NCBI RefSeq assembly: GCF_016808095.1
Contig: NC_068974.1
Span: 6,076,001 to 6,140,000 of the forward strand
Source: Vigna angularis
Lineage: Eukaryota; Streptophyta; Magnoliopsida; Fabales; Fabaceae
DNA length: 64,000 bases
Direction: 5' to 3'
Shown here piece by piece: positions 44,147 through 59,960 of the stretch; position 1 is the stretch's first letter; each line of letters starts with the position of its first letter. Below the pieces are notes generated by a model. The model made no database searches. It was not told the origin of the DNA and saw nothing but the letters and a program-made list of their open reading frames with translations. Position numbers and translations under genes: made by a program.

Positions 44147-46993
44147 AGTACTTCACGTAGTAAACGATTCAATCACGACAGTCTAGCAACTCAAGCACAA
44201 TTTCAATCAAATAAACAAAATCAATCATGCTTGCTCAACTCGGAAATTACATTCAAGAGATAAAATGGCCTTAGCAAGCTAAACTTCAATCATGGTGCTC
44301 ACAATTTAAAATCACAAGATAGATGTAATTGATAGATCAACAAACGTGGCAAGATGTTTTCATTGAATGCATGGAACCATCCTTCACCAAGGAAAGTGTT
44401 TCACTCAATCACAATGGTGTATAAGGATGTGTGTCTAACTCTCAACTATCACAGTGTTACACAAATTAAATTTGTCGTTCGTTTCACAATATCAAACACA
44501 TTCACAAGCAAGTTAGCATCACAAGGACTTTTTAAGGCTTGTAATGTGGCTGGGCTAAGAAGAAAAATTAGTTTTTCTGGACAACAAAGCACCTTGAGCT
44601 AAGAGATAAAACAATTTACTTCATGATATAACATTAGTCTCTCTCTTTGCTTCACAATTGGATAAACCACTTCTCAACTTATTTCCCAATTCTTTTTCAA
44701 TGAATTCATTTTTCTTTCTCTTCTTCTTCTTTCTTCTTTTTCTTTCTTTTTGACTCATTTTGCTAGTTTTTCAATGCTCCCTTATTTGAAAAACTCCCCC
44801 AAACTTAAACCATTCTCCTTATCCTAACATATATGTTCATCTCAACTCAAGGTAAGGAGGTTAAGGATTTTTCAATAAGCTTAAGGTTCCAGGGGTGAGA
44901 AAGTTTTTCTTCAAGGTTCAAGTGTTTTGCATTGGCTTTTAGGCTAAAAAATGTAGAAGAGGTTGAAGAACAAGATGGCCTTGATCATTTGTAACAAGCA
45001 AGCAAATAGTTCAAATAGAGAAACTCAGGCAAAATCAACTATGATTTCAAAGTGATAGCACTCAACAATAAACTCTGGGCACAACATCTCACAGGTTTAC
45101 TCAAGGTTCCAAAGTTTGATAAACATCATGCCAAGAATATTGATCACAATTAAAACCAAGCATCCATTTAAACATATACAAGCAACCACAACCTCTATTC
45201 AACAAACTTAACCACATAATCTCAATTAAATTTTCAAAGAAATTTTCATAGATAAAGAGCAAGCACAAAAGGTTTGTATTCAATTCAAGCATAACATATG
45301 ATTCACTCGAATCACCAAACCAATTGCAAAAGAACTATCCACTACGTAAGTCAAAAAGAAATCAAAAACACAAAAACTGAAAGTAAATAAGAACTGGAAA
45401 TTAAAACTGAAAAACCGATCAAAATGGACTCTTTGCAGCTCCAACAGTGTAGAACACTAGCTTTACTTTTCATATGTAACATCTTCCTCCTCTAGTAGCT
45501 TATACTCCACAACTGCTCCACCTCCCCCATCAGTAGGGGCCTGGCCCCCAGGCCATGCTACACGAGCAACAAAATCTTCAAGTCATTTGGTTGCTCAACT
45601 CATGCATGCCTCAAAGGTTCACAAATGGTGGTTTTAAACTCTTTAATTCCTAAGGAAGATCTTATCCTGTAACAAGAAAGCTCAAAGTAAAATTAGTATC
45701 TCATAGTCAACAACTGGATAGAAAGATCCAAAAACACACTAAAAGGAATGTGTGAAAGAGTGCAAAGAAAAGAAAAACTTAGAATCAACAACAAAAATTA
45801 GATGCAGAGCCAGTTTTTTAAGGTGTTGGGCGTCATATCAGTTTTTCGCTTAAGCTAAAAACTTTTAGCTTAAGCTAAATTTACAGAAGAATTTTTCGCC
45901 CAGGCTAGAAAGTTTTAGCTTAAGCGAAAATGTTCCAGTAGCACCCCAACTTTCAGCCTAAATCTCGCTCAAGCGACTCAGTTTTAGCTTAAGCAAAAAT
46001 ATTCCAGTGGCACCCCAACTTTCAGTCTAAATCTCGCCTAAGCGACTTAGTTTTAGCTTAAGCGAAAATATCAGCAAAACTTATTTTTTCAGTTTTCTGC
46101 ATATCTCGCCCAAGCGAGAAAGTTTAGCTTAGGCGAAAATAATGCAGATTCTTGCGAGATTGGCCATTCAATTTGTGATTTTTGGTTCCATACCTTCATT
46201 CAATGCACTTACACACAAACCAAGCTACAAATAACATAATATACTTATACAAACCACAAAAACAACATTACAATTCAAAAATCACAAACATGCAATAAAA
46301 TACAAACATGCATAACACAAGTCACTAATTAAAATTGAAACACATACAAGCACATGACACTAAAACAAAATAAACACAAGTAAAAAGGGTAAGAAAATTG
46401 GGTTGCCTCCTAAAAGCGCTTGTTTAACGTCATTAGCTTGACGGTTTACTCAATGAAGTACAAATGTTGTTGTTGGTGTGCTCCTTTCACCAACTCTTCT
46501 TGAATCACTTTCTAGTCACCAAATCAATTCTCATAGCATAAGAATCTTCATTTTTGCCCTTCCACTACCTTGAAATCTTAAAACACTCAATCCTCTTGAT
46601 CAACTTTGGCTTGCTAGGCTTGAGTTCCTTGCCTCTCATCAAAGGGTGGTGGTGACTAGTCTTTCTCTTTTTCTTCTCCCTTTCTTGTTTATTTTTTACT
46701 TAGCACTTGGAGCATCTTCAAGGGAGGAAGAATTTGGGGCAACTTGTGATGCTCAACATAGTTGTCTCCTTGTGTCCTATAATTCCTTCAATCTCAGGGT
46801 CTTCATGATGCTTTTGAGGCTGCAGTCCTCCTTATGTGAACATCTCCCTGCATACACTTAGACACAACTAGGCTAAACCCACAAATTAGCCCAAATAAAA
46901 GTGAAAATCTATTTACAAAAAAAGAGTTAGTTCTATATACAAAATCAAGTCTACATAAGTTAGAAACCTCACAAAAGTCTAGTATTGACACGA
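44147..46993 (-). other. Non-coding internal region of the Tat/Athila-like element
   Basis: No frame above about 75 codons and no recognisable gag, protease, RT or integrase. A 71-codon plus-strand frame (46646-46861) begins with a hydrophobic stretch but is on the wrong strand for the element. At 45842-46145 the TCGCTTAAGC / GCTTAAGCGAAAA words of the LTR recur about ten times. On the minus strand this lies roughly 0.9-1.2 kb downstream of the primer-binding site. Confidence 0.7.
45842..46145. repeat. Internal cluster of CGCTTAAGC / GCTTAAGCGAAAAT words
   Basis: Alternating TTTAGCTTAAGCGAAAAT and TCTCGCCCAAGCGA / TCGCTCAAGCGAC variants, with a longer repeat CAGTGGCACCCCAACTTTCAG near 45932 and 46002. 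Same word as in the element's U3. Confidence 0.75.
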
Positions 46994-47012
46994 ATCCCCG
47001 GCAACGGCGCCA
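46994..47012 (-). other. Primer-binding site, tRNA-Asp type
   Basis: The plus strand reads ATCCCCGGCAACGGCGCCA, identical to the CCA-ended 3' terminus of plant tRNA-Asp (GUC) as I know it; the minus strand is therefore the complementary primer-binding site, six bases from the LTR. It is not a tRNA gene. Confidence 0.88.
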
Positions 47013-47018
47013 AAAACT

Positions 47019-48241
47019 TGTTAAACTCTTTGGCAAGTGCACCAAATCGTTCAAGTAATAAACCATGGTAAGACCAGGTATCGTTTTCCCAAGAGACTCG
47101 TAATACTAGAAAATTGTGCGATTAACAACTCATCTAGACTCAAGAACAACTCATCATTTAAGAATATGTGCAAAAAGATAAATTCACAAGTAATTACAAG
47201 GTTGGACTTTGGTATTGAAGGCACTTGGAAATGGAAAAGACTAGAAATGGTATGAAATGACATTGTTAAGGTTAGTTTTCACCAATGCACTCTTGTGTAT
47301 AACCAATTTCATCTCCTCTCTATCAATTTACTAAAGTCAATCCACTAAAACACTCTAGCCCTAATCCCTTAGGTGAAAGAGCCTAGGTTTTCCTTATCAA
47401 ACTCCAATCCCTTGGACAATCTAACAAGCAAACCCGCATTAAGAACTAGGATCTAAGACAACATGTGAATCATATCCCATCCCTGACTCAATGACCCACA
47501 AGGACTCTTGTTTTAGTTCAAGATTTCATATCCCATCCCTGGCTCAATGAAACCCTAAAATCAAGTCATGAACGTCCCCATTACATGCAAGCTTTAAGAT
47601 CGGAAACAAGAATACTAGTAATAGATAGAAAAGGCATTTATAAATACGAAACAATCATTCATTACACAAGAGTTCATAGGCTACATCTAACCCTAACAAG
47701 ATGAATCTGGTTCTCCATTTCCATGGAGAACCCTAAAGCTTACAAACATGGAAGATGGAAGAAGAAGGAGACCCAAAGGAAGAGAAGGAGATGTTCCCAC
47801 AAGCTCCTCGCGCCCTCCATGAGCTCCAGACGTGAAATCGCACCTCTAAAGAACCAAAGACCCGTTTTCTTTCTGCCTCGTGAGTATATATACTGCTCGA
47901 ATTCTCGCTTAAGCTAAATTATTCTCGCTTAAGCGAGAATTCTTCTTGGAGAAAATAGTCATTCTCGCTTAAGCTAAATTATTCTCGCTTAAGCGAAAAT
48001 GACTGTTAAATCAATGACTTCATGGATCATCGAGGCTCTTCAATGTAATGGAGGATCTTCCTAACATCAAAATAGATCAAAGAAAACAAGGGATTAGAGT
48101 ATTATTTACGTAATGTAGCCCAAAATATAGATAAATACTAAAACTAAATAAAAGAGAGGATTTAAGCAAGTAATAAGCTAAAGAAGAGTTGATTTTGCTA
48201 CTAAAATGATGCTTAGATAATGGTAAGAATTAGCATTATCA
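47019..48241 (-). repeat. LTR (5' LTR on the minus strand), 1223 bp
   Basis: Same length as the LTR at 42884-44106, with about 8 substitutions and no indels seen. TATA box at plus 47885-47892. Confidence 0.95.
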
Positions 48242-48824
48242 AAGAAATAGAACTTGGGAAATGGTAGATTCACCTGAACATAAACAGGCTATTGAAGTAA
48301 AGTGGGTCTTCAAGACCAAGTATAAACCGAATGGTGAAGTTGCAAAGTTCAAAGTGAGACTCGTAGCCAAGGGATTTTTGCAGAAACCGGGAGTGGATTT
48401 CACAGACGTGTTTGCACCATTTGCAAGGCTTGAGACTGTGAGGTTAGTAGTAGCAGTAGCTTGTCATAAGAACTGGAAAATATGTCAACTGGATGTAAAA
48501 TCAGCTTTCTTAAACGGTCCACTGAAAGAGGAGGTTTATGTAAGACAATCACCTGGATTTAAGAAGAAGGGTGAAGAACATAAGGTCTATAGGTTGAACA
48601 AAGCCTTGTATGGGTTGAGGCAAGCACCACGAGCCTGGAATAATCATATCAACACATTGCTTCTGAAACTGGGTTTTCTAAAAAGTTCTGTGGAGTCTGG
48701 AGTGTATATAAAGTCTACATCACAACAGAATACTTTGTTGGTCTGCTTATACGTTGATGATCTTCTTGTAACTGGAGACTCTGAATTGGTAATCGAAGGA
48801 TTTAAGCAAAGAATAAGAGAATAG
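48242..48824 (+). pseudogene. Copia reverse transcriptase, continuation of the split pol
   Basis: Continues the pol interrupted at 42883. It holds [71 protein letters not shown] and the catalytic [12 protein letters not shown] box, all intact. A stop at 48822-48824 ends it before the connection to RNase H. Active-site residues are kept but the polyprotein is broken on both sides. Confidence 0.9.
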
Positions 48825-49341
48825 TATGATATTACCGACTTAGGAAACTGAATTATTTTCTCAGATTGGAGTTTGTTGAAACAGCAAGCGGAGTCTTCTT
48901 GCATCAAAAGAGGTATATCAGTGAAGTGCTGAAACGTTTTAATATGGCAGATTGCTATAGTACAACAGTTCCTGTCATTGCTAATCTAAAGTTGACAGGG
49001 CAACGAGATGAGAAAAAGGTGGATGCTTCATTGTATAAACAAATTATAGGATCCTTGAGATACATCTACAACAGCAGACCAAACATAAGCTACGAGGTTG
49101 GATTATTGAGAACAAATATGCAATCAGCCTATCGAAGAATCCAGTGTTTCACGGAAAGAGCAAGCATATTGGTACAAAGTTTCACTTCTTGAGGGATTTG
49201 GTAAACCAAGGGAGGATTGAGTTACTGCACTGCTCTACTGAAGTTCAGATTGCTGACATCTTCACAAAAACTCTTAAACAAAGTAGATTTGAAAAATTTA
49301 GAGATATGTTAAATGTAAAATGCTATAGTAGTTTGGTTTAA
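48825..49341 (+). pseudogene. Copia RT thumb and RNase H remnant
   Basis: Frame 48866-49192 contains the thumb/connection (GVFLHQKRYISEVLKRFNMA, YKQIIGSLRYIYNSRPNISY) and then runs out of frame. Frame 49144-49341 has the end of RNase H (FHGKSKHIGTKFHFLRDLV, VQIADIFTKTLKQSRFEKF). The middle of RNase H, with its catalytic Asp and Glu residues, is deleted, and two frameshifts are present. Confidence 0.85.
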
Positions 49342-49349
49342 GGGGGGTA

Positions 49350-49546
49350 TATTGTAGTAAACTAAACTACTATAACCGTCACATAACTGTTTGTGTACGT
49401 GCCTATGCACTACATATATTCATCTCTTCATTCAATAATAGATTGACTTTTCTGTTGCTGTTTACTACTCTTTGTGTTCACATTCTCTCTATCTGCATAA
49501 CTCCCTCACCCTGTTGCACCTTTGCATAACCCGCTGAAATCTAACA
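49350..49546 (+). repeat. 3' LTR of the plus-strand Copia element
   Basis: Matches 40139-40336 with about ten substitutions and one indel; followed by the aatct duplication. Confidence 0.85.
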
Positions 49547-50040
49547 AATCTTTTTCTATAATTATAAACCTAAATATTTGTTGTCATTTCTTACTATAGA
49601 CTTATAGAATATTATTTAAGAATTTTACATTCTTAGATAAAATACACAATTTAACTTTTCTCATAAGTAAGTTACTTCGCAACATAAAAAAAAAAAACAA
49701 ATCATACTCCTATCATAGAAAATGTAAACGAGAAACAATTCAAATTGATTGCACACAATTCACTTAGTTTGCTTTGTAGCCGTAAATTTTGAGTAGTAGG
49801 AGAAGTATTCGTGTATTAAAAAGGAAGAAAAAATAATATATTCTCTTTCACGGATTTATCTTCGCTTTGGACAACGCATTTTCTGAGAATAAAAAATGGA
49901 AGAAAGAAAACCAAAATTCAAATAAGTATGTAACATTCAATAAAAAATGCTTAGTTTCTAATTCATTATTTTTGGAACCTTGATATATACATTTAAGTTA
50001 ATAAATAAAATCTAAACTAAAAAATATAGTGGAGACATAC

Positions 50041-50045
<5 letters not shown>

Positions 50046-50137
<92 letters not shown>
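50046..50137. repeat. Compound (AT)35(TG)11 microsatellite
   Basis: Pure AT at 50046-50115, then TG to 50137. Confidence 0.95.
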
Positions 50138-51065
50138 TTTATTGTTTATACGTATTATTTTGGTTAAAATAGTAATTTCATATATATATATTTTTTTTCG
50201 TTTAGTTTCTTAAGTTTAAGAGGTTTGAATTTGATTCTTTAATTTATTTTTATTAAACCACTAGTTCTATTAATTTTTTACACGAACTTGATTAATTGAG
50301 TAACGCACGGTTAAGGTTAAAATATGAAAAATACTAAAAGTTAGAAATCCATTGTGAGTTGTGTCATTGTTTTCCTGTGACATCTAAATTATTTGGTTCA
50401 GGGTTATATTTATGGGCTTAAATGATAAAGGTAAATACAAAAATAGTTGTTTTAAACGGTACAAATTATTATTTATAAAAGAACAAGGTAAAAAATTTGT
50501 TTGTGAAGGAATTCTTTGTTACACAGAAGTTCGATTCTATGTTTGATAAATAAATGAGACTTTGAACATGTGTAGTCTTATGTAACATAACACTAGATAA
50601 CACTAGAGGTGTATCAGATTTTATTTTTTCTGTAATTTATGAGGTTTCTAGTGTGAGTGTGTAGTCTCACACTTAGAAGTTAATTCTTGTTTTGGTTAAA
50701 GATTTAGATTACATAGAGAAATCTTGTAAGTCTATAATCTTGACACTTTCTTATAGTGGATTTCCTTCCAACTCAACTTGTTGAAAGAAGATTAGATGTA
50801 AACTTTTAAAAAGTTGAACGAGTATAAATTCTTGTGTGATTTCTTTCATTTTCTTTGTTTGATGATATGTTAATTCTCTAAAAGGTTGAAAAGTTAGTTA
50901 AAAACAATTTAATACACCAAAAATTTTTGAAGCAGGGTAAAATTACTTTTAAACCAATTCACATCCTCTTGGTTGAGAATTGGACGTAACTCGTTTGGAG
51001 TGAATAAGTATAAAAACAAGTATTCCTTCTTGTTATTGTTTTTAAAGGCTTTCTAAACATTTCTT

Positions 51066-51157
51066 AAAATCCTTAAGTATTCAACACTATCTACAGATAG
51101 TCTAACCTTGTAAAATCCTTAATTATTCAACACTATCTGCAGACAGTCTAACCTTGC
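51066..51157. repeat. 46-bp direct tandem duplication
   Basis: AATCCTTAAGTATTCAACAC and AATCCTTAATTATTCAACAC begin 46 bp apart; each continues through CTATCTRCAGAYAGTCTAACC. Confidence 0.9.
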
Positions 51158-51577
51158 AAATAATGTCTAACACTTGCAGAAAAAAAAAAGTTTTAAACTA
51201 TATTGAAATCCTCCTTTCTAGAGTTTACATATGATTTTATACATTTATGTGCTCATGTATTCGATATTGTCTTCTCGTTAATAAAAAAAATGTTCTTATT
51301 TAAGAAAAATATTTAAAATGTTTAAAAAATTATAAATATATAATATATGATTTATATTTTTGTATTGAATATTATTATGTAATGATCTGATTTAGATTAA
51401 TTAAGAGTTTATTCATAAACTTATAAAGAAGGCATAGGTTACAAGAAAATTTATAAATATAGTTTTTTTATAAATTAAACACAAATATTAAAAAAATGTA
51501 ATTCAATATTTTAATAATAAAATAATTAAATTTCATTATAATTTAGAAGACGGTTGTTTCATAATCCTAAGTCTCAT

Positions 51578-57163
<5,586 letters not shown>

Positions 57164-57512
57164 CAGGATCTAACACAACTCGATCAAGGTTTGACACAAC
57201 TTGGCCAATGTTTGATACAAGTCAACCAAGATGTGACATAGCTCGGCCAATGTTTGATACAACTCAGCCAAGGTATGATACGGATCGACCAAGGTCTGAT
57301 ACAGCTCAACAATATATCAAATAGCTCGAACAAAGTCTAACATGACTCGACCAAAGTTTAATACAACTTGGTCAAGGTCTGATACGAGTCAACCAATGTT
57401 TGACATATGAAATAACCCAGTTAAGATTTGACATAGCTCGATCAAGGTTTGATATAACTTGGTCCAGGTCTGATACAATTCGGCCAATGTTGGATACAAC
57501 TTGGTCAAGCTA
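57164..57512. repeat. 21-bp minisatellite, about 16 copies
   Basis: The unit is close to CAAGGTTTGATACAACTYGGC and repeats in register from 57164, with one disturbed copy near 57415. Copies differ by 2-6 bases. As 21 is a multiple of three, the minus strand shows heptads like ELYQTLV, but stops occur, so it is not coding now. Confidence 0.9.
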
Positions 57513-57587
57513 ACACAACTCTATCGAGCTGTTTCATATATTGGCCAATCTTTATTAAACTTTGAACAAAATATTCATACCTTAACC

Positions 57588-57656
57588 AGGTTGTATCAGA
57601 TCTTGACTGAACTGTATTAGATCTTGGTTGAGCTGTGTCAGACCTTGATCGAGCTC
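57588..57656. repeat. Inverted copies of the 21-bp minisatellite unit
   Basis: Three units (TTGTATCAGATCTTGACTGA and two variants) are the reverse complement of the preceding array, about 75 bp away. Confidence 0.85.
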
Positions 57657-59400
57657 TATGTGTTAATATGAACTATGATATTAGTTTGAATTTTTATAAT
57701 AAATACAGTGAATTACATATATAATAATCGGTTATATTACATGTAAGTCATTTATAAGACTATCGACTTTCACTTTTTAACGCTATAAGAGCGAAAGAAA
57801 TGTGAAAATACATTACTTTTTCATTTAAAATAATATGAAAATTGCATAACTTATGTCCCATAAGAAAAACCAAATGAACCTTGATAACCTAAAAGTAAAA
57901 CAAGGTACTTATATAATTGTGAGTTTGGTAGAAATGTAATGATGAAGGAAAAAGATAAGAAAATATTGGAATTATTTGGTTATGATGAAATATGTCCTCA
58001 CAAAGGATGAAATCGTTGAGATCTGTAGCCATTGAGTTTTCGAGCAAAACAATTTTGAAATAATGATAGAACATACGAATAAACAGGCAGACAATCTTTT
58101 GAGTTTTCTCGCAAAACAAAAAATAAATGAGCTATAATAACCTAAAAGAAGAAAGAGACACATGTTATAGGAAGCAGTTTAACCTATGAATAAATAGTAG
58201 CAGTCTATAAACGAATAATGATTGTGACAATTTAATTTGTTGGGTTTAGAGCGGTTTAAAACATTTATGTAGACTATTTTCTCCATTTTTTATTTATTTT
58301 CAATATATTATATATTTCTGCCAGTTTTGTATTGTGTGTTTAAAATTGATTAAAAACTGTCAAAAACATGCTTCTAAAGCATTATACTTTTTTATTATTT
58401 CTAAATACGATAAAAAAGAAATGTAAAAATATCAATAATTAGAAGGTCAATCATAATCTCTTCTATGATCCTATCCTACACTGTGTTCTAAAAGCACATC
58501 TTTTTTTTTTCAGTTAAATAATATTTTTAATTGCATTAAATTATTTTAAAACAACTCTAATCTACGCTATCTTTCTAAAATCGAATGAAAAATGCCTTGG
58601 GTCTAATTTGCAAATGACACATGATACTTTTTACTCGTATCATGTATTACTTATTACTTATATTATGTTTTATAATTATATTAAGTTGAAATAAATATTT
58701 TTTGTATTTAATTTTTTTTAAAATCATATTTCATTTCTAAATTAAATTATATATTTATTTTATTTTTATATTTTGTGAAATTCATGTAAAATATTTTTTC
58801 TAACGAATATTACTCAACATAATTTATTAAAAAAGATGTTTTTCGTAGATAAAATCATATAACTTATTTTAATATCAAACTATATTTTTAAAAATAATTT
58901 AAATGCAGAAAACATATTAATCTTTATTAAATCATTATTAATTTGATAAAAAAAAATATTAATTTATTTTTATAAAAGTAGAACGGAATTAAAAATATTT
59001 AAGAACAACAAAACAAAACTGAAAAAATTACGACAATAATGAAAAAAGTTATTTAACCTTTATTTTTAAATTAAATATATTTTTAATTTCTAAATACAAA
59101 ATTGAAATTTGGTTTTATTCTAAATTTTGATATATTAAGTTATCTAAACTTAAAAATTAAATAAATATAATTTTTTTAATTCAATAAATTAAACAAAATA
59201 TGTGACAATTAAATTAAAACATGTCAAACACTAATATAAAATAAAATATGTTTGAAACATAATTTTTTTAACATAATTAAATTAAAAATGTTTGAAACAT
59301 AAAAAAATAAACATAATTTAATTAATAAGACTATATTTTATTATTTTTTAAGATTGAAAACAAAATATATGAAAATTTAGGTGATTAAAAAGCATATTTG
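57657..59400. other. AT-rich spacer upstream of the RSS3-like gene
   Basis: No gene recognised; long A/T tracts throughout. Confidence 0.5.
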
Positions 59401-59699
59401 ATTAATTTCTTAGATAATATTTTTCTTAGATAATGAATCTAAGCTGTTCAATTTAGCAGGTGGATTTGATAAAGGATGGAAATTTCATGCAAAAGTTATT
59501 CCCTCTCCTTGACAAGTGGTAAAGGTACAAAAATAAAGTCAGAAGCAGAAGAAAACCGAAGAAAACCCCAAGTCACCAACTCTTGCAGACTTTGCACCCG
59601 CGGAACAAAGAATTTTGGTGGCAGAGAAAACCAAAGAAAGAAACAAAGAAAGGGTAAAACCGTGAATTTTCAACCAAACCCAGTAACTCTCTTCTTTCT

Positions 59700-59960
59700 T
59701 CCCCTTCCCCATCGCATGCTCCTTTTTTTCCTCTCTTAAAAGCTGTCCCCACAGTTTTTCATGGCAAGATACTCTCCTCTCTCCCTCTTTTCCCTCCCAA
59801 AGTAACCTCGTTTCGGACAAACAAAAAGCAGACACTGAGGTATAGCCGAGAGAGTGAAAAAAGAGTGAGCTTCAGACAGTGCTAGTGGATACAGAAACTG
59901 TGTAGTGAAAGAAGGTGTGCGAACATAAAAGTTTTTGGTGAGAGAAAGAGAGAGATAGAG
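59700..59960 (+). promoter_or_regulatory. 5' leader/promoter-proximal region of the RSS3-like gene
   Basis: CT-rich stretches (about 59756-59800) and a GA-rich run directly before the ATG (59940-59960) are typical of plant core promoters and leaders with Y-patches and GAGA repeats. No clear TATA box is visible, so the start of transcription cannot be placed. Confidence 0.35.

Larger units (their letters stand above)
42884..48241 (-). mobile_element. Young non-autonomous Tat/Athila-like LTR retrotransposon, 5358 bp
   Basis: Two LTRs of exactly 1223 bp (42884-44106 and 47019-48241) flank a 2.9-kb internal region, and a perfect aagaa duplication (42879-42883 and 48242-48246) surrounds it. On the minus strand the primer-binding site (plus 46994-47012) matches 19 bases of the 3' end of plant tRNA-Asp, the primer used by Athila-type gypsy elements. 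The 3' end has the purine tract AAGTTTGGGGGAGTT and the upstream TTGCTTGAGGACAAGCAA box typical of Tat/Athila elements. No gag or pol is readable on either strand, so it depends on a relative for its enzymes. I count 8 differences between LTRs, all transitions, implying recent insertion. It splits the pol of the host Copia element. Confidence 0.9.
40139..49546 (+). mobile_element. Decayed Ty1/Copia retrotransposon (Tork-like), plus strand
   Basis: LTRs at 40139-40336 (198 bp) and 49350-49546 (197 bp) are flanked by a perfect aatct duplication (40134-40138 and 49547-49551). The primer-binding site TGGTATCAAGAGC (40338-40350) and the purine tract AAGGGGGGTA (49340-49349) are present. Gag, integrase, RT and a remnant of RNase H follow in Copia order; the protease and most of RNase H are missing. 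A 5358-bp Tat/Athila-like element is inserted between integrase and RT (42884-48241). Without it the Copia element is about 4.05 kb. LTRs differ by about 5 percent by eye. In-frame stops and frameshifts make it non-functional. Confidence 0.92.
49552..51577. other. AT-rich spacer with repeats
   Basis: No gene recognised. Holds the compound microsatellite at 50046-50137 and a 46-bp duplication at 51066-51157. Confidence 0.5.

Noticed and set aside
46646..46861. 71-codon frame with a signal-peptide-like start
   Set aside because: Opposite strand to the element, no homology recognised; hydrophobic start follows from a TTTTCTTCTCC-rich tract.
46994..47012. tRNA-Asp gene
   Set aside because: Only the last 19 bases of a tRNA are present, at the exact position of a primer-binding site next to an LTR.
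57164..57512. Coiled-coil gene from heptad-like minus-strand translation
   Set aside because: Stops occur within the array and no start, splice or flanking domain supports coding.
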